64,000 nucleotides of DNA from Cerioporus squamosus. Its lineage: Eukaryota > Basidiomycota > Agaricomycetes > Polyporales > Polyporaceae. Of the stretch, positions 23,481-33,229 are shown piece by piece. A model generated the notes under the pieces. It was given only the letters and a program-made list of their open reading frames with translations, ran no database searches and was not told the DNA's origin. How positions within the stretch are numbered: position 1 is the first letter of the stretch; each line of letters starts with the position of its first letter. The stretch is taken from positions 50,321 to 114,320 of the forward strand of contig JABYQS010000122.1 in the NCBI GenBank assembly GCA_022592435.1, in the 5' to 3' direction. Made by a program: the position numbers and the translations under genes.

Positions 23481-23794
23481 CGTCATCTGAGTGCGTACGT
23501 CGGTACCGAGATCTGGTTCAGATCTCAAGTGTTCCCCATTGGTAGTCTGCTTCTACTGGCGCTCAGCCGGTTCACCCGCGGGGCCACACTCGCTCGCTCT
23601 GATGAAGATCCGGACCCCATATAGCCATGGCTCTTGGTCGCGACGGCCTGCAGGCACGGCTCTGACCCCCAGCCTCCCTCGCTGCCTCCCCCCTCCGAGC
23701 ACAAACTCTGTACTTCACGAGCTTCCCTCCTCCACGCCCCGCTGCGCGCAAATCCTTCCTCCCCGTACCTCCGGTAACTTGGGTTGCTGTCAAC
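23481..23794 (+). promoter_or_regulatory. Upstream region of the TET/JBP gene
   Basis: A TATA-like CATATAG lies at 23617-23623, about 175 bp before the start. A long C/T-rich tract (about 23660-23770) runs up to the ATG, as often seen in highly expressed fungal genes. The assignment is positional. Confidence 0.35.
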
Positions 23795-25626
23795 ATGACA
23801 CGCCATAAGTCAAGTGAGTTGCTTCGTCCGATGCCTCCTCCACTGGGCCGCCGCCTGACTGCGCATGTCATGCAGAACGCGCGGCCGCTGCCGCCCAGAC
23901 ACATCCATCCCATTCCCTTGCCAAACATGCACCCGCACGCCGGCCAACGGGGCCCCGTAGACCCACGGGTAACCGTCCAGGCGTGCAAGGTAGAGCCACC
24001 GCAGCTGAAGAGCACCGTTCACGTGCGTATCGTCCAGCTCTGACTGCTACAAGTCGCGACTGACGCACTTTATAGGACCGCGCACACGCGCATCCGCCCA
24101 GCTGGTGCAAGAGATGGAGCCGCCCGTGCGCTTGCGTACGAGCCTCCTCGACTTGGCTATTGCTGCAGAGAAACGCGGCGACCAGCGTCCACCTGGATCC
24201 CAACCGCTTCCCGACGACGACGTCGATGTCCCCCTTATCTCGTTCATGCCAGCTGTCGCCAACCCCAGCCATCTCATCCTGTACGTCGAGCTGCCACCCC
24301 TGGCCTCGACGCGCAACCCATCACGCAATAGCGACAAGGAGAAGAGTGCTCAGAAGCGACGGAAACAGCTACAAGAGCGCGACGCCCGTGACATTCGCGA
24401 ACACGGCGGCTTGCGTCGCCACGACACTCCGGCTGTATACCGGATTCTCAAGGCCGCGCAGCAAGTCGAGCTCGACATCGACCTCGACTTTAATGTCAGT
24501 AACAAACACGAGCGCGTCTTCCCGGTCGCCAGCACCGGATGGACAGGTGTTCGCGTTACGCACACCGACGAAGAACGCGAACCTCATGACCTTCAGTGGT
24601 TCATGCAGCGAGGCTTTCGCTACATGGAATCGGATGGAAAGTTCGTGTCGCAGTCTCACTCTCCTTGATGCACGCTGACATTGGCCGAACAAGCTCTCCT
24701 CTATTGTTCGTCGACGCCCAGGGCCTCATCGTCTTTGCGCACGGGGGGAAGCCCTTCAGAGATCCCACTTGGATGACCCGGGTGCACGACGTACTTGTCA
24801 AGGAGCTGGAGGAGGCAGAGAAAGAAGCGAAGTTTCCGTCGTCTGGCAACCGCCGAGATACGAAGGGTTTGAACTTCGGAGTTTCTATGGGAGGTGGTCA
24901 ACCGGTGCGTCTTCCCTGTCTCGCTCCTCGTCGCTGTGCTGAATTGCTGGCAGGCTCCGGCGAACATTGCCACCGGTGTGAACACCAAAATCATCGAACG
25001 CTTGCGCACTCTCAAGGCTACCGAGTGCGCAGCCAGCTTCATGGACAGTACGTCGCCCTTGTCAAATCACACGTTCAAGTGCTGATCCTTGGCCTCAAGG
25101 CGGCTTCCGGACGTTCCAGCGCCGTATGTATCTCTTCTACGAGAGCTACATTCTCTGTTTGCGTCGCGAGCATCCCGGTTTACATTTCAACTTCAACCGG
25201 AACGTCTTCGCCGCGGCCACATTCAACCTGGGCCCTCGCTCTGTCGCCCGCGTGCACACGGACGACAAGAACTACGCCCCGGGCTGGTGCGCGATCATGG
25301 CGCTCGGTGACTTCGACCCAAAGAAGGGCGGGCACATGGTGCTCTGGGAGCTCAAGCTAGTGATTGAGTTCCCACCTGGGAGCGTCATGTACATCCCCTC
25401 CGCAATCCTCAGCCACTCGAATACGACGATTGGTGAGGGGGAGAAGCGGATGTCGTTCACCCAATTTACCGCGGGTGGTCTCTTTCGGTGGGTTGACTGC
25501 GGGTTGCAGACGCAGAAGACTTTCTTCGCAAACGGCGGGCAGCATGAGAAGACGGGCACGCAGAGGTGGACGGAGGCGATCGGCAGGTACAGCACCCTCG
25601 ACTCCCTCATGGAGCAAACGAGCTAG
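23795..25626 (+). CDS. TET/JBP-family 2-oxoglutarate/Fe(II) dioxygenase
   Basis: Six exons join in perfect phase: 23795-23813, 23876-24022, 24076-24640, 24694-24904, 24954-25047 and 25100-25626. They give 520 residues with no frame break. The first exon is only 19 nt. The N-terminal 75 residues are Ala/Arg/His-rich and disordered. The catalytic double-stranded beta-helix is C-terminal: H398-x-D400 in ARVHTDDKNYAPGW, the distal H451 in PSAILSHSN, and R462 in GEKRMSFTQF, which should bind 2-oxoglutarate. TET/JBP enzymes oxidise 5-methylcytosine (or thymine) in DNA. A Coprinopsis homologue is reported to oxidise 5-methylcytosine. Fungal copies are expanded in mushrooms and are known to travel with KDZ transposons (Iyer and colleagues, 2014). 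A KDZ transposase lies 2.8 kb away. All catalytic residues are present, so the gene is probably functional. Confidence 0.88.
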
Positions 25627-26180
25627 TTAGCGTACGATGTAACTACTCTAGCCACTAGAAATGCCCAATAGAATCGCCAACCTGAACGACCGTACCAGGG
25701 AGCTCGTTGGGAACTGTGTTCAAGGGGGTTTGCAAGCGCCGCAAAATCGCGGCTACTGTAACGTCAATTCGTCGAACGCTGCCACATCCACGGCTCCCTT
25801 GTGCCCCTGCTGCTTGCTTCCCCTCGCTCAGCATCCTGGTGAAATTGCGATCCTCTCCCCCGCCACAACGAGATTGTAAACCCATACCCATCGATGCTGG
25901 AAGGCAACACCGACTCCGAGCCGCACGGGCCCTGTGCCCACTGTACCGATAGCGGGTTGTCTGGTGAGTGCCTCACAGGGAAACCGTCGACATGCAACCC
26001 TTACAGGGACAGAATCGTTAGCTGATCAGACATTCCACGGCAGGTACGACGGACATACAGTGCCTCTCGCACTCTGTGGCCTATAACAATGTAACGGTGT
26101 CCAAGGGTTAGCAAAATCGTCGCGGAACTGAGACCAAGCAACAACCTTACTGACATAGAACGCTCAGCAGGACTCGCACT
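25627..26180. other. 3' flank of the TET/JBP gene, nothing recognised
   Basis: Short open frames only. I see no motif or repeat. Confidence 0.4.
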
Positions 26181-26181
26181 G

Positions 26182-26373
26182 TTGCGACGCGCACCCCTCC
26201 AGTTAAAACTGGCGACTATGGACCTTCTCGCGGCCCTCTTAGGAGCCCGCGAGCTCGCGTGGATCTTGGGAGACAATCTGACCGTGTCGCACTTGGGTAT
26301 GGCCTTGCCCGAACCTGGGGCGAGCTTGATCTTCATACCGAATACCATCCTGTGCCATGGTGGAGGGTCCTAG
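26182..26373 (+). pseudogene. Possible relic of a second 2OG-Fe(II) dioxygenase
   Basis: The frame encodes GDNLTVSHLGMALPEPG followed by ASLIFIPNTILCHGG. This matches the usual pattern of the distal strands of 2-oxoglutarate dioxygenases: a Gly-rich strand, LG, PG turn, hydrophobic strand and distal His. No upstream HxD exon could be assembled, so this is at best a fragment. It may come from a KDZ-associated dioxygenase or an older TET/JBP-like copy. The match is short and made by eye. Confidence 0.3.
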
Positions 26374-27440
26374 GGCGGCCGTGACGAGCACGTGTACTTA
26401 GCTAGCTTGGAGAAGGGTGCCCGTCGTCGAGGTTAGCCCCTTATCCTAGTGGGTGGCTGAGTATATACACGCGATGAATGTACAGCACGAACATGTTCGC
26501 AGATGGTTGCTGATCCTCCCGCACGGTGAACTCGTGGCCAGAAGTCGCACGAGGTCGTACGGCAGCGCAGAGTTTCAAGCCGAGCCGACGTAGAGTTCGG
26601 TGGAGGTGATGACATTGTATGGAAACATAGTGCTACAGTATGTACAGTGGGACGTAAGTCGGAACGGATGCTCGGCCGTGCTGCACACGAGCGGCAAGGT
26701 AAGCACTGGCGCAATGGGAACTCTGAATGAGTTGCTACTGCGCCGTAAGTACGCGCACAAAGTAGTCAAGGTACGACAGGACCACGAAGGGAGGGTGCAG
26801 AAGCGATGGTACACACGACACGACGAAGATTAAAAACGAAACTCACCGACTTATGCCGCTTTCGGCACCTGGGGATGCATCCGGCCACCTTGTCCTCCTC
26901 CGATCTCCTCTTACAATCAAGGTGGGGCTATATGGGTCGACGACATCGGAGGACTCTTGAGAACGTGCCAGCTGTACGGGCGATTTGACTGGCACAGAGA
27001 GCGGATTCCGGCAGAGTGTATTGAGCCGGTGACGACTAGAACATAGTGACAGACGGGAGGTATGCGCAGCGAAGGAGACCAGGTGTAACTGGCAGTGAGA
27101 GAGGCCCAACACGCGCCCACTGCTGCGAAATGTTGGCGCGGGAGTCACATTTCTCGCACGTCCTCCACGCGCGCCTTGCTCACGACCTCCTGGACCGTCG
27201 TGCGCGCGCCTTGAAAGGTGGAACTATCGGTGAGTACTCTCAATCTCACAGCTTCTCGATCCTCGTGCGCGTAACTGAGGACCCTCTCCAAGCCAACGTG
27301 CTAGTGGATATCAGGTTCCTCAGCGGTAAGTCACAGCCTCGGAGAAAGCACACTCCGACTCAGACTGCACTGACTATGCGTAACAGGGATGACCGACACG
27401 TCTGCCACAGCAACGTACACGGAGCCAGAACTGTCAGGTT
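26374..27440. other. No supportable gene
   Basis: Fragmentary open frames on both strands carry no family motif. Some may be exons of the unknown gene ending near 28139. Confidence 0.35.
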
Positions 27441-27446
27441 AGTCAC

Positions 27447-28139
27447 TTGCAGATGAGTTCGCCCTGTGCATATGCCGGCAAGACCACAATGACTGATGTG
27501 GTTGCGGCAGGCGGAGGTCGTGAGGGAACAGGCCACCGATCCGCCGCTGAACTGCAAGGTGTCACTGTGCATAGTTCTCCCACCAGTATCGCCGAACCCT
27601 GCGACCATGACGGCATGTGCGACTGCGAGGAAGGACGGCCCGTGTGGGTCTACGTCAACTACGTACCTACGTGCTGCACCGAACGGGGTGCTGAAGGAGT
27701 TGAGGTTGTTGTCCTCGCGGAGGGGATAGAGAGTGTCACGGTGCGCTCAACTTTTTGCACTCATGCGCAGATCAGACCTCTCACACCGGCTTGCCCTCAG
27801 CTCGTAATTCCCCGGTGTATCGAGCATATCCAAGCCGGCATGCACGAGGTGCGCGATGTCTGGGGACGATACTTGCGTGAGAACCTCCTCGTGTCGAGCA
27901 CTCCGCGACAAGCCCGCATGATCATTGCCGCCGTGGGGTGCATGCTGTACTTCTCATCCAACCCTTCAGAGTGCAACAATGCTCTATGGACCGAATTCGA
28001 TGTGGCGCTGGCGGATGTGGTGTCGTCCAGCAAGACCTTCAAGTTGGCAGACCGCACGGAGCTGCTGCTTGAGCCGTTGCTTCTGTGGGCGACCTCGCGA
28101 TGCCAGGTGAGTACTCGCATGTGGCGACGGAATGAGTAG
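27447..28139 (+). CDS. Unknown protein exon(s), LWDEF family copy B
   Basis: A 230-codon frame has a Cys-rich start (EPCDHDGMCDCEEG, then PTCC and FCTH) and a C-terminal half homologous to copy A at 18731 (AVGCMLYFSS, ALWTEFDVALAD, ELLLEPLLLW). A plausible GT donor lies near 28107, so the frame may not end at its visible stop. Copies A and B are in the same orientation on either side of the TET/JBP gene. The family is not recognised. It is convergent with the KDZ transposase. Confidence 0.4.
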   Translation: MQMSSPCAYAGKTTMTDVVAAGGGREGTGHRSAAELQGVTVHSSPTSIAEPCDHDGMCDCEEGRPVWVYVNYVPTCCTERGAEGVEVVVLAEGIESVTVRSTFCTHAQIRPLTPACPQLVIPRCIEHIQAGMHEVRDVWGRYLRENLLVSSTPRQARMIIAAVGCMLYFSSNPSECNNALWTEFDVALADVVSSSKTFKLADRTELLLEPLLLWATSRCQVSTRMWRRNE

Positions 28140-28395
28140 ACGTGAACGATTCATGACGTTCAGCGTGCGATCGTTTTGCCTGCCGCATACTTGCTTCCCG
28201 GCCAATCATACAGGGAGCATTTGGACATGTAGTCGGGTTGAACGGGTTGTCTCGGTCCCGGACTCCCGGTACACTTGGAGATATTTGTAGTAGTCAGATC
28301 GCGGATAATAGAGTCCTGCATGTCCTGACAGAAGAGCGTCGTACCGACCGAGCAAGTATGGAGTATATCTATGCAAGAGCCGCCCCTCCCTCAGG

Positions 28396-31058
28396 CTACT
28401 CCCGAGGCAGCCGGAGCTCCTCGATGGGGACAAGGCGTGGACGGGCCCCACGCCTGTATAATACCCCAACTTGCCACTCGTTATGGATGGCGATCATCTC
28501 ATCAAGAAAAAAGTTGTAGTTGTCCTGTTGCATCTCCCGAACGATCGACTGGAACTGTCCGAACCATACGTTCGCCTGTTCGGCGGCGGAAGAGTTGAAG
28601 ATCCATTCATGAAGTGCGTTGTAGAGTTCGGGGAAAGTGGCGGGATTGCAGTTCATTGTGCAGAACTCGTCGGTGTCCTTGTGCTTTGTGACGGCATGGA
28701 AGACGTCGACAGGAAGTCCCATGCCTTCCAGCCGTGACTCGTTGGTGGCCAGGATGTGCTTGAGGAGGATGCAGTTGTTGTCGAAAAAGCAAAAGGAGGG
28801 TCTAGAACGCGGATAATGAGAGGGGAATGTGGCGGCAAGGAATCGCTAAGAGCAGTTCAGACAACATGAGCATCCTGGAGTGTGTGTCGAAAGCTATGCC
28901 ATGCACCTACCACGCAGTTCGACGGTGACTCAGCGGTATAGAAGGTGGCCCGCGAGATAATGACGCCACAGCACCGGACGATGAGCTGCTCGTTGTGCGT
29001 CCATGCTCGTATGCCCTTCCACGAAAGGGGTTCTCCGGGCTGGCGCGCAGTCGGCGCGTCGACGTCCCCGATGTCCTCCACGGTGACGTTGTTCTTCTTA
29101 CGCCCCGCCGAGACGGCGGGTCTCGTCGACGATTCACCTTGCTCCTCAGGCGGGAGGGGCGTGTCCTTAGATGCGGCAGGGGCAGGAATGGCAGAAGTGA
29201 CAGCAGATGGGTCAACGTCTGGAGAAGGTATGTCGGCGGTTGCATGAGTCTGGTCGACGGTCATTGCAGATTCACTGTCCGTCGCAGGAGAGTCATCGAA
29301 ACTTGGACTTGGCGTGTCGATCGACGGAGGAGACTGAGTGACCGACTCACCGGGAACGGGCGTGAGCGGATTGACAGTAAGAGGAGGGGTGTCGGCTGTG
29401 ACACTCGCTGGAGGGACTATGGCCACAGGCGTTGCTTTGTTGGAATGATCGACTGTGGCTGCAACGACAGGGTCCTGAAGGGCTCGGGCCACGTCTGCCT
29501 CGTCAAGGAAATAGTCGTCGCCTGGAAGCACAGGCGTCGCCTCCACAAAAGGCGGCGTGGCCGCATCCCTGCCATCCATGCGCCTCCTGAGGCGGAATAT
29601 TGCCTGACCGCGCTCTCGTTGTCGCTTCTCAAAGGCCCGATGTTGCTCGGTAGAGCAGGTGCGCATGCCGTCGGAGCACAGAAGCTTGCACCCATTGATC
29701 GCGCACTCGTTCGCCATGTGAGCGTGGGTTTCGCAGAACCGATCCCGTGGCGATTTTAAGCGTCCGACGCAATGGTGGACGTTACACCGAGGGTGACCGA
29801 CGGTGACCCCGTCCATGACACACGCGCTGAGGCGAGCTAGAAGGAAGAGAACGATCTCTAAGCAGGACACTGAAGGGAGCAAAAAAATTCACTTACTTCT
29901 CGGCTTCGAGGGGTCATCTGGGATGTTGATCTTCTCGCACTCGTCGCAGGCATGTGCCCACTGCGGCTGACCAGTTCCAGCCATGCGGATGTTCCGTAGC
30001 GTGAGCGCGCTTCGGAATCGCTCCGACTGTTTGCCCCGATGTGGCAAGCAGAGCGTTTCGGACCGGCGTGAAGAGTCCAGCATGAGGGCGTGGAGGTAGA
30101 ACGCACTCCAGATGTGGTCGCTCTCTAGGTCGTGGGCGTGCTTGAAGTCGCCGGACAGGGCGAGGTTGTAGATGCGAGCAACCGTGTCCCCGGACGCGCT
30201 AGCCAGTGGGCGGCATCATCAGTGAGGTAATGCCAGCTGTCAAAGCATGCAGGAGCTTACTGAGCAAAGGCCATTTGAGCACGAACGAGAGACATGAAAG
30301 TGGAGTCTACGTAATAATGTTCGCCCGCCTCGATGGCATCCGCAACACCAGTATTGTATCGTCGGACGGAGAGCGGCGAATCTGCCTGGGTGACTGAATA
30401 GTTAGGACGATAAGTGGTCTTGCAAGCTAAATGATTGGGAACATGCGTCAATGCCAAGCCACACAGCCAGCGCTGACTGGGACGGACCTTTACAGTACAG
30501 TGTAACGACGCGGACTGGTAGCACCCCGCGTTGAACCGTGAATAAATGCGCGCGGAAGGGCTTGTGCGTGCTCTGTAGTGGCTTCCCGAGGTCCTTGCAG
30601 CCCGTTGTGGTGCAATGCCGATGGGGCGACACGAGTATCTCTGCTCCTGAAAACCAAGTGAGCGGACTTGATCCGCCTTACTAGCTACTACCGCTGGACG
30701 GCAGAATAGCAGGCTTACCGACAGGGTGGGCCGCTGCTAGCGTGGAAAGGGCCTTGTCGAGCTCTGCGGGTTGTGGGAAGAGGTCGCAGGATGGCTGGTG
30801 GAGGGCTGTGTGACCGAATACATCCCACAGAGAGTCGACATCTTTGAGAGACATGTGCAGGATGTGTGCGAGAGAGTGCCGAACTGGTTCTGGAAGCATG
30901 GGAACGCCGACGGTCCTTCGGGGTGCATTCAACAGGATTAAAGATGCAAGACGTGCGACGGCGGCAAAGAATTTGCTCAGTTGAATGTATTGGAGGGTAG
31001 CAGAGAGCTGGGGATCCAAGGTGCGGAGAAGAGTGACGACCTCGTGAAACAGAAGCAT
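28396..31058 (-). CDS. KDZ-type transposase with CxC5 and CxC6 cysteine clusters
   Basis: The ATG is at 31058 and the stop at 28396, with several short introns; the product is roughly 750 residues. In order: an N-terminal helical segment (SKFFAAVARLASLILL); a CxC5-like cluster (HCTTTGCKDLGK, LFTVQRG, YC, then TTYRPNYSV, about 30260-30650); a segment GTGQPQWAHACDEC (about 29930); a CxC6 cluster with RCNVHHC, CETHAHM, CAINGCKLLC and RGQAIFRLRRR (about 29570-29810). A Pro/Thr/Asp-rich linker follows. The C-terminal catalytic part has PSFCFFDNNC, PVDVFHAVTKHKDTDEFC, CNPATFPEL, FNSSAAEQANVWFG and YNFFLDEM. These are hallmarks of Kyakuja-Dileera-Zisupton transposases, which move DNA by cut-and-paste. 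All exons looked open. A TATA-like run (about 31194-31206) lies some 140 bp upstream. Its neighbour is the TET/JBP gene. Confidence 0.85.
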
Positions 31059-31399
31059 GGTGGCTGCGAAAAACTACGAGGGATTGCTGGGTGAATGGCA
31101 TGAAGGCGCAGCGCGCTTTGATGGAGTTCAAGATTGGAACCTGAGACTTACTTCACTGAGACTGATAACTGGATATAAGTCAATTGCGGCTACTATTATA
31201 CTATAAGGCTGGAGGCCCTATGGCATTGGACATTTGAGAAAATGGGATGTTCGAGTGCGAAGGGCATACTTACCAGTCAGAGAATACTCAAGTGCCGCAA
31301 ATCTGAAGGACTTCGACGGCGACGGCAGAAGGGCAGAAGGGTCACCGATGTGCCTTGGAGCCAGGAGTGAGCACAGCATCGGGGAGCGGGTGTGGGGCA
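31059..31399. other. Upstream region of the KDZ transposase
   Basis: A/T-rich sequence with a TATA-like stretch near 31194-31206 is the likely promoter of the minus-strand transposase. No coding signal is seen. Confidence 0.4.
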
Positions 31400-32460
31400 G
31401 GATACACCTGGCTAACTCAATGCTGAAGATGTGCGGAAGTAAGACTGCCGAATTGCGACAGTACCTGACAGGGATCCTGTGGTATGTGCCGCATTACGAC
31501 AGCAGCACGGCGTTGCGGAACGTAGGAGAACAGGGTGCGTAAGTTGTCTATCGCAGTGGCTGGGCTGGACTGACGCACTGCTGAATGGGTGCGGCACAAC
31601 GCTCAGGTTGCGGAAGACGTCTGTCGGCTTGCTTGAGTTGCTTGACGTAGGTGTCGCAAGCGGTAGCGCGAACCTGACGCACTGCTGAAGCGGTCCGGAA
31701 CACACAACACATCGCGGCAGACATCTGCCCCCATGCTGAAGTCAAGTGTCGCAAGCGGTAGCGCGAGACTGACGCACCGGTCAAGCACTGCGCAAGGCAC
31801 AGCGACGTGCGGAAGATGTCTGCCGCGACCAGGACAGTAAGTGTCGGAAAGGTCAAGCAGAACTTCAGAGGTCGGGCACTTACCTAAAAGCGCGGAACAT
31901 GAGTGTCGGAATGCGTGAGGTTAAGTAATGCAACGCTGTAGAGACGGGGCAGTTGGAAGCAGCTGCGGAAGGTATCTGCCTGAGTGCTTCACGCAAGTAC
32001 CGCGGTCGTATCGCAGTACCGACGCACCACTGAAGTAACAGTAGCGATGCGACAGAGGAGCGGAACATACCTTGCTGATATCTGTCGCAGTGCTGGAGTG
32101 ACGGACGGAGTGGGAATCGCATTGCTGCAGAACAGTACTACTGCGACAGAAAGCTGGTAGAGGGCTCGAGACAACTATCGAAATACGCCGGACCACCTGC
32201 CGCAATGCTGCAGAAGGCGTTGTTGGACTTACGGGATGAGAGGACGAGGACAGGAGCCGCGTACAGACGGGCGCCAGCTATATGGCGCCTATCACCATCA
32301 CTCGGCTAATGTCTTGGCGTCTGGACTGTCTGCCAGACAGTCCAGACATCTCTCCACAGCCCAACTGTTCTCACGGCGTCTGCCGGCGGATCCCGGAGAC
32401 CCTCGTCACCGCGTCCTCCTGCTGCTCTCAGACGGACCTCCTCCTCGTGCTCTGCCATTA
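31400..32460 (-). repeat. Right inverted block of the putative 26-kb element
   Basis: The outer part (about 32310-32460) is the reverse complement of the left block around 6190-6330. The inner part holds a decayed array with the same motifs as the 73-bp repeat but inverted: TGCGGAAGATGTCTGC at about 31809, related text at 31605 and 31965, and GACGCAC..TGAA units at about 31572, 31676, 31768 and 32024, about 100 bp apart. The array is far more diverged than the left one. The outer boundary and target duplication could not be set by eye. Confidence 0.55.
32319..32347. repeat. Perfect 14-bp palindrome with 1-nt centre
   Basis: GTCTGGACTGTCTG is followed by one C and then its exact reverse complement, ending at 32347. 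The left block has only one arm (6303-6316) followed by a different sequence, so the palindrome was either gained on the right or lost on the left. Confidence 0.85.
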
Positions 32461-33229
32461 GGCCTCAGGACTCATTCAATATCATGACCTTTCCTATTGT
32501 CTCGACATACGAGAACTCCAGTTCCGGTCATTCCGAACTAGTTTGCGACAAAGTCCACGTCACCTGGTCCACAACATGGAGGATTGCCAGCTTGGTACCG
32601 ACTGCGATTTCACTAGCCAACAAATTGTGAACATACAGGCGTTGGGTTAACTTTAGCGTTATTCGTCAAGGCAATCGATACCCAGCTTGGTACTAGGTGA
32701 GCCTGATGGTCTTTGTCGCGTACTTCCTGGTCATTTCCCTTTGTATCCGTATCTTCTCTTCGCCACTCCCCCCTTTTTTCGTTCCTTGCTGGTGATGGTA
32801 ATCATTCTTGTATTTGGCCCTACATGCCTCCCGTATCTTATATTTTGCCTGCCAAAGCTTGTTTCTTGCCCCTTTTGTTATGAGGACCTCCGAGGCTCGG
32901 TCCGAAGCCAATCATCTGTATGCTCTTTACCTGCACTTCCGACTAATCGCCCTCTTCCTTTCTTCGAATGGATGAATGAGAGGAGAAAGCCTGAGCATCG
33001 CTAGCATGACTACTTTGACTATACGAGCCACTCACCGTCAGTTCCTTGCTGCCTTTATCTTGGCTAGTTGACAAAGCGTCGGCAGCAAGGATTATGAACA
33101 TGTCAAGAATGCATATATGTATACTCCATGTTCGTTCCAATTGTGCCTCACTTGTATCCTCGATCCGAAGCGTGCACCCTGGACCCACCTCTCTTCGCCA
33201 TCTCGGTCTTCCATCTCAACCTCCTCTCC
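32461..33229. other. Intergenic, upstream of dynamin-like gene 1
   Basis: Relatively AT-rich sequence with T/C-rich runs. A short direct repeat of CAGCTTGGTAC..  occurs near 32588 and 32682. I see no gene. It should contain the promoter of the gene starting at 33230. Confidence 0.4.

Noticed and set aside
6180..32460. Starship-type giant element
   Set aside because: No tyrosine recombinase captain gene is visible; the only transposase is KDZ type, and Starships are described from another fungal lineage.
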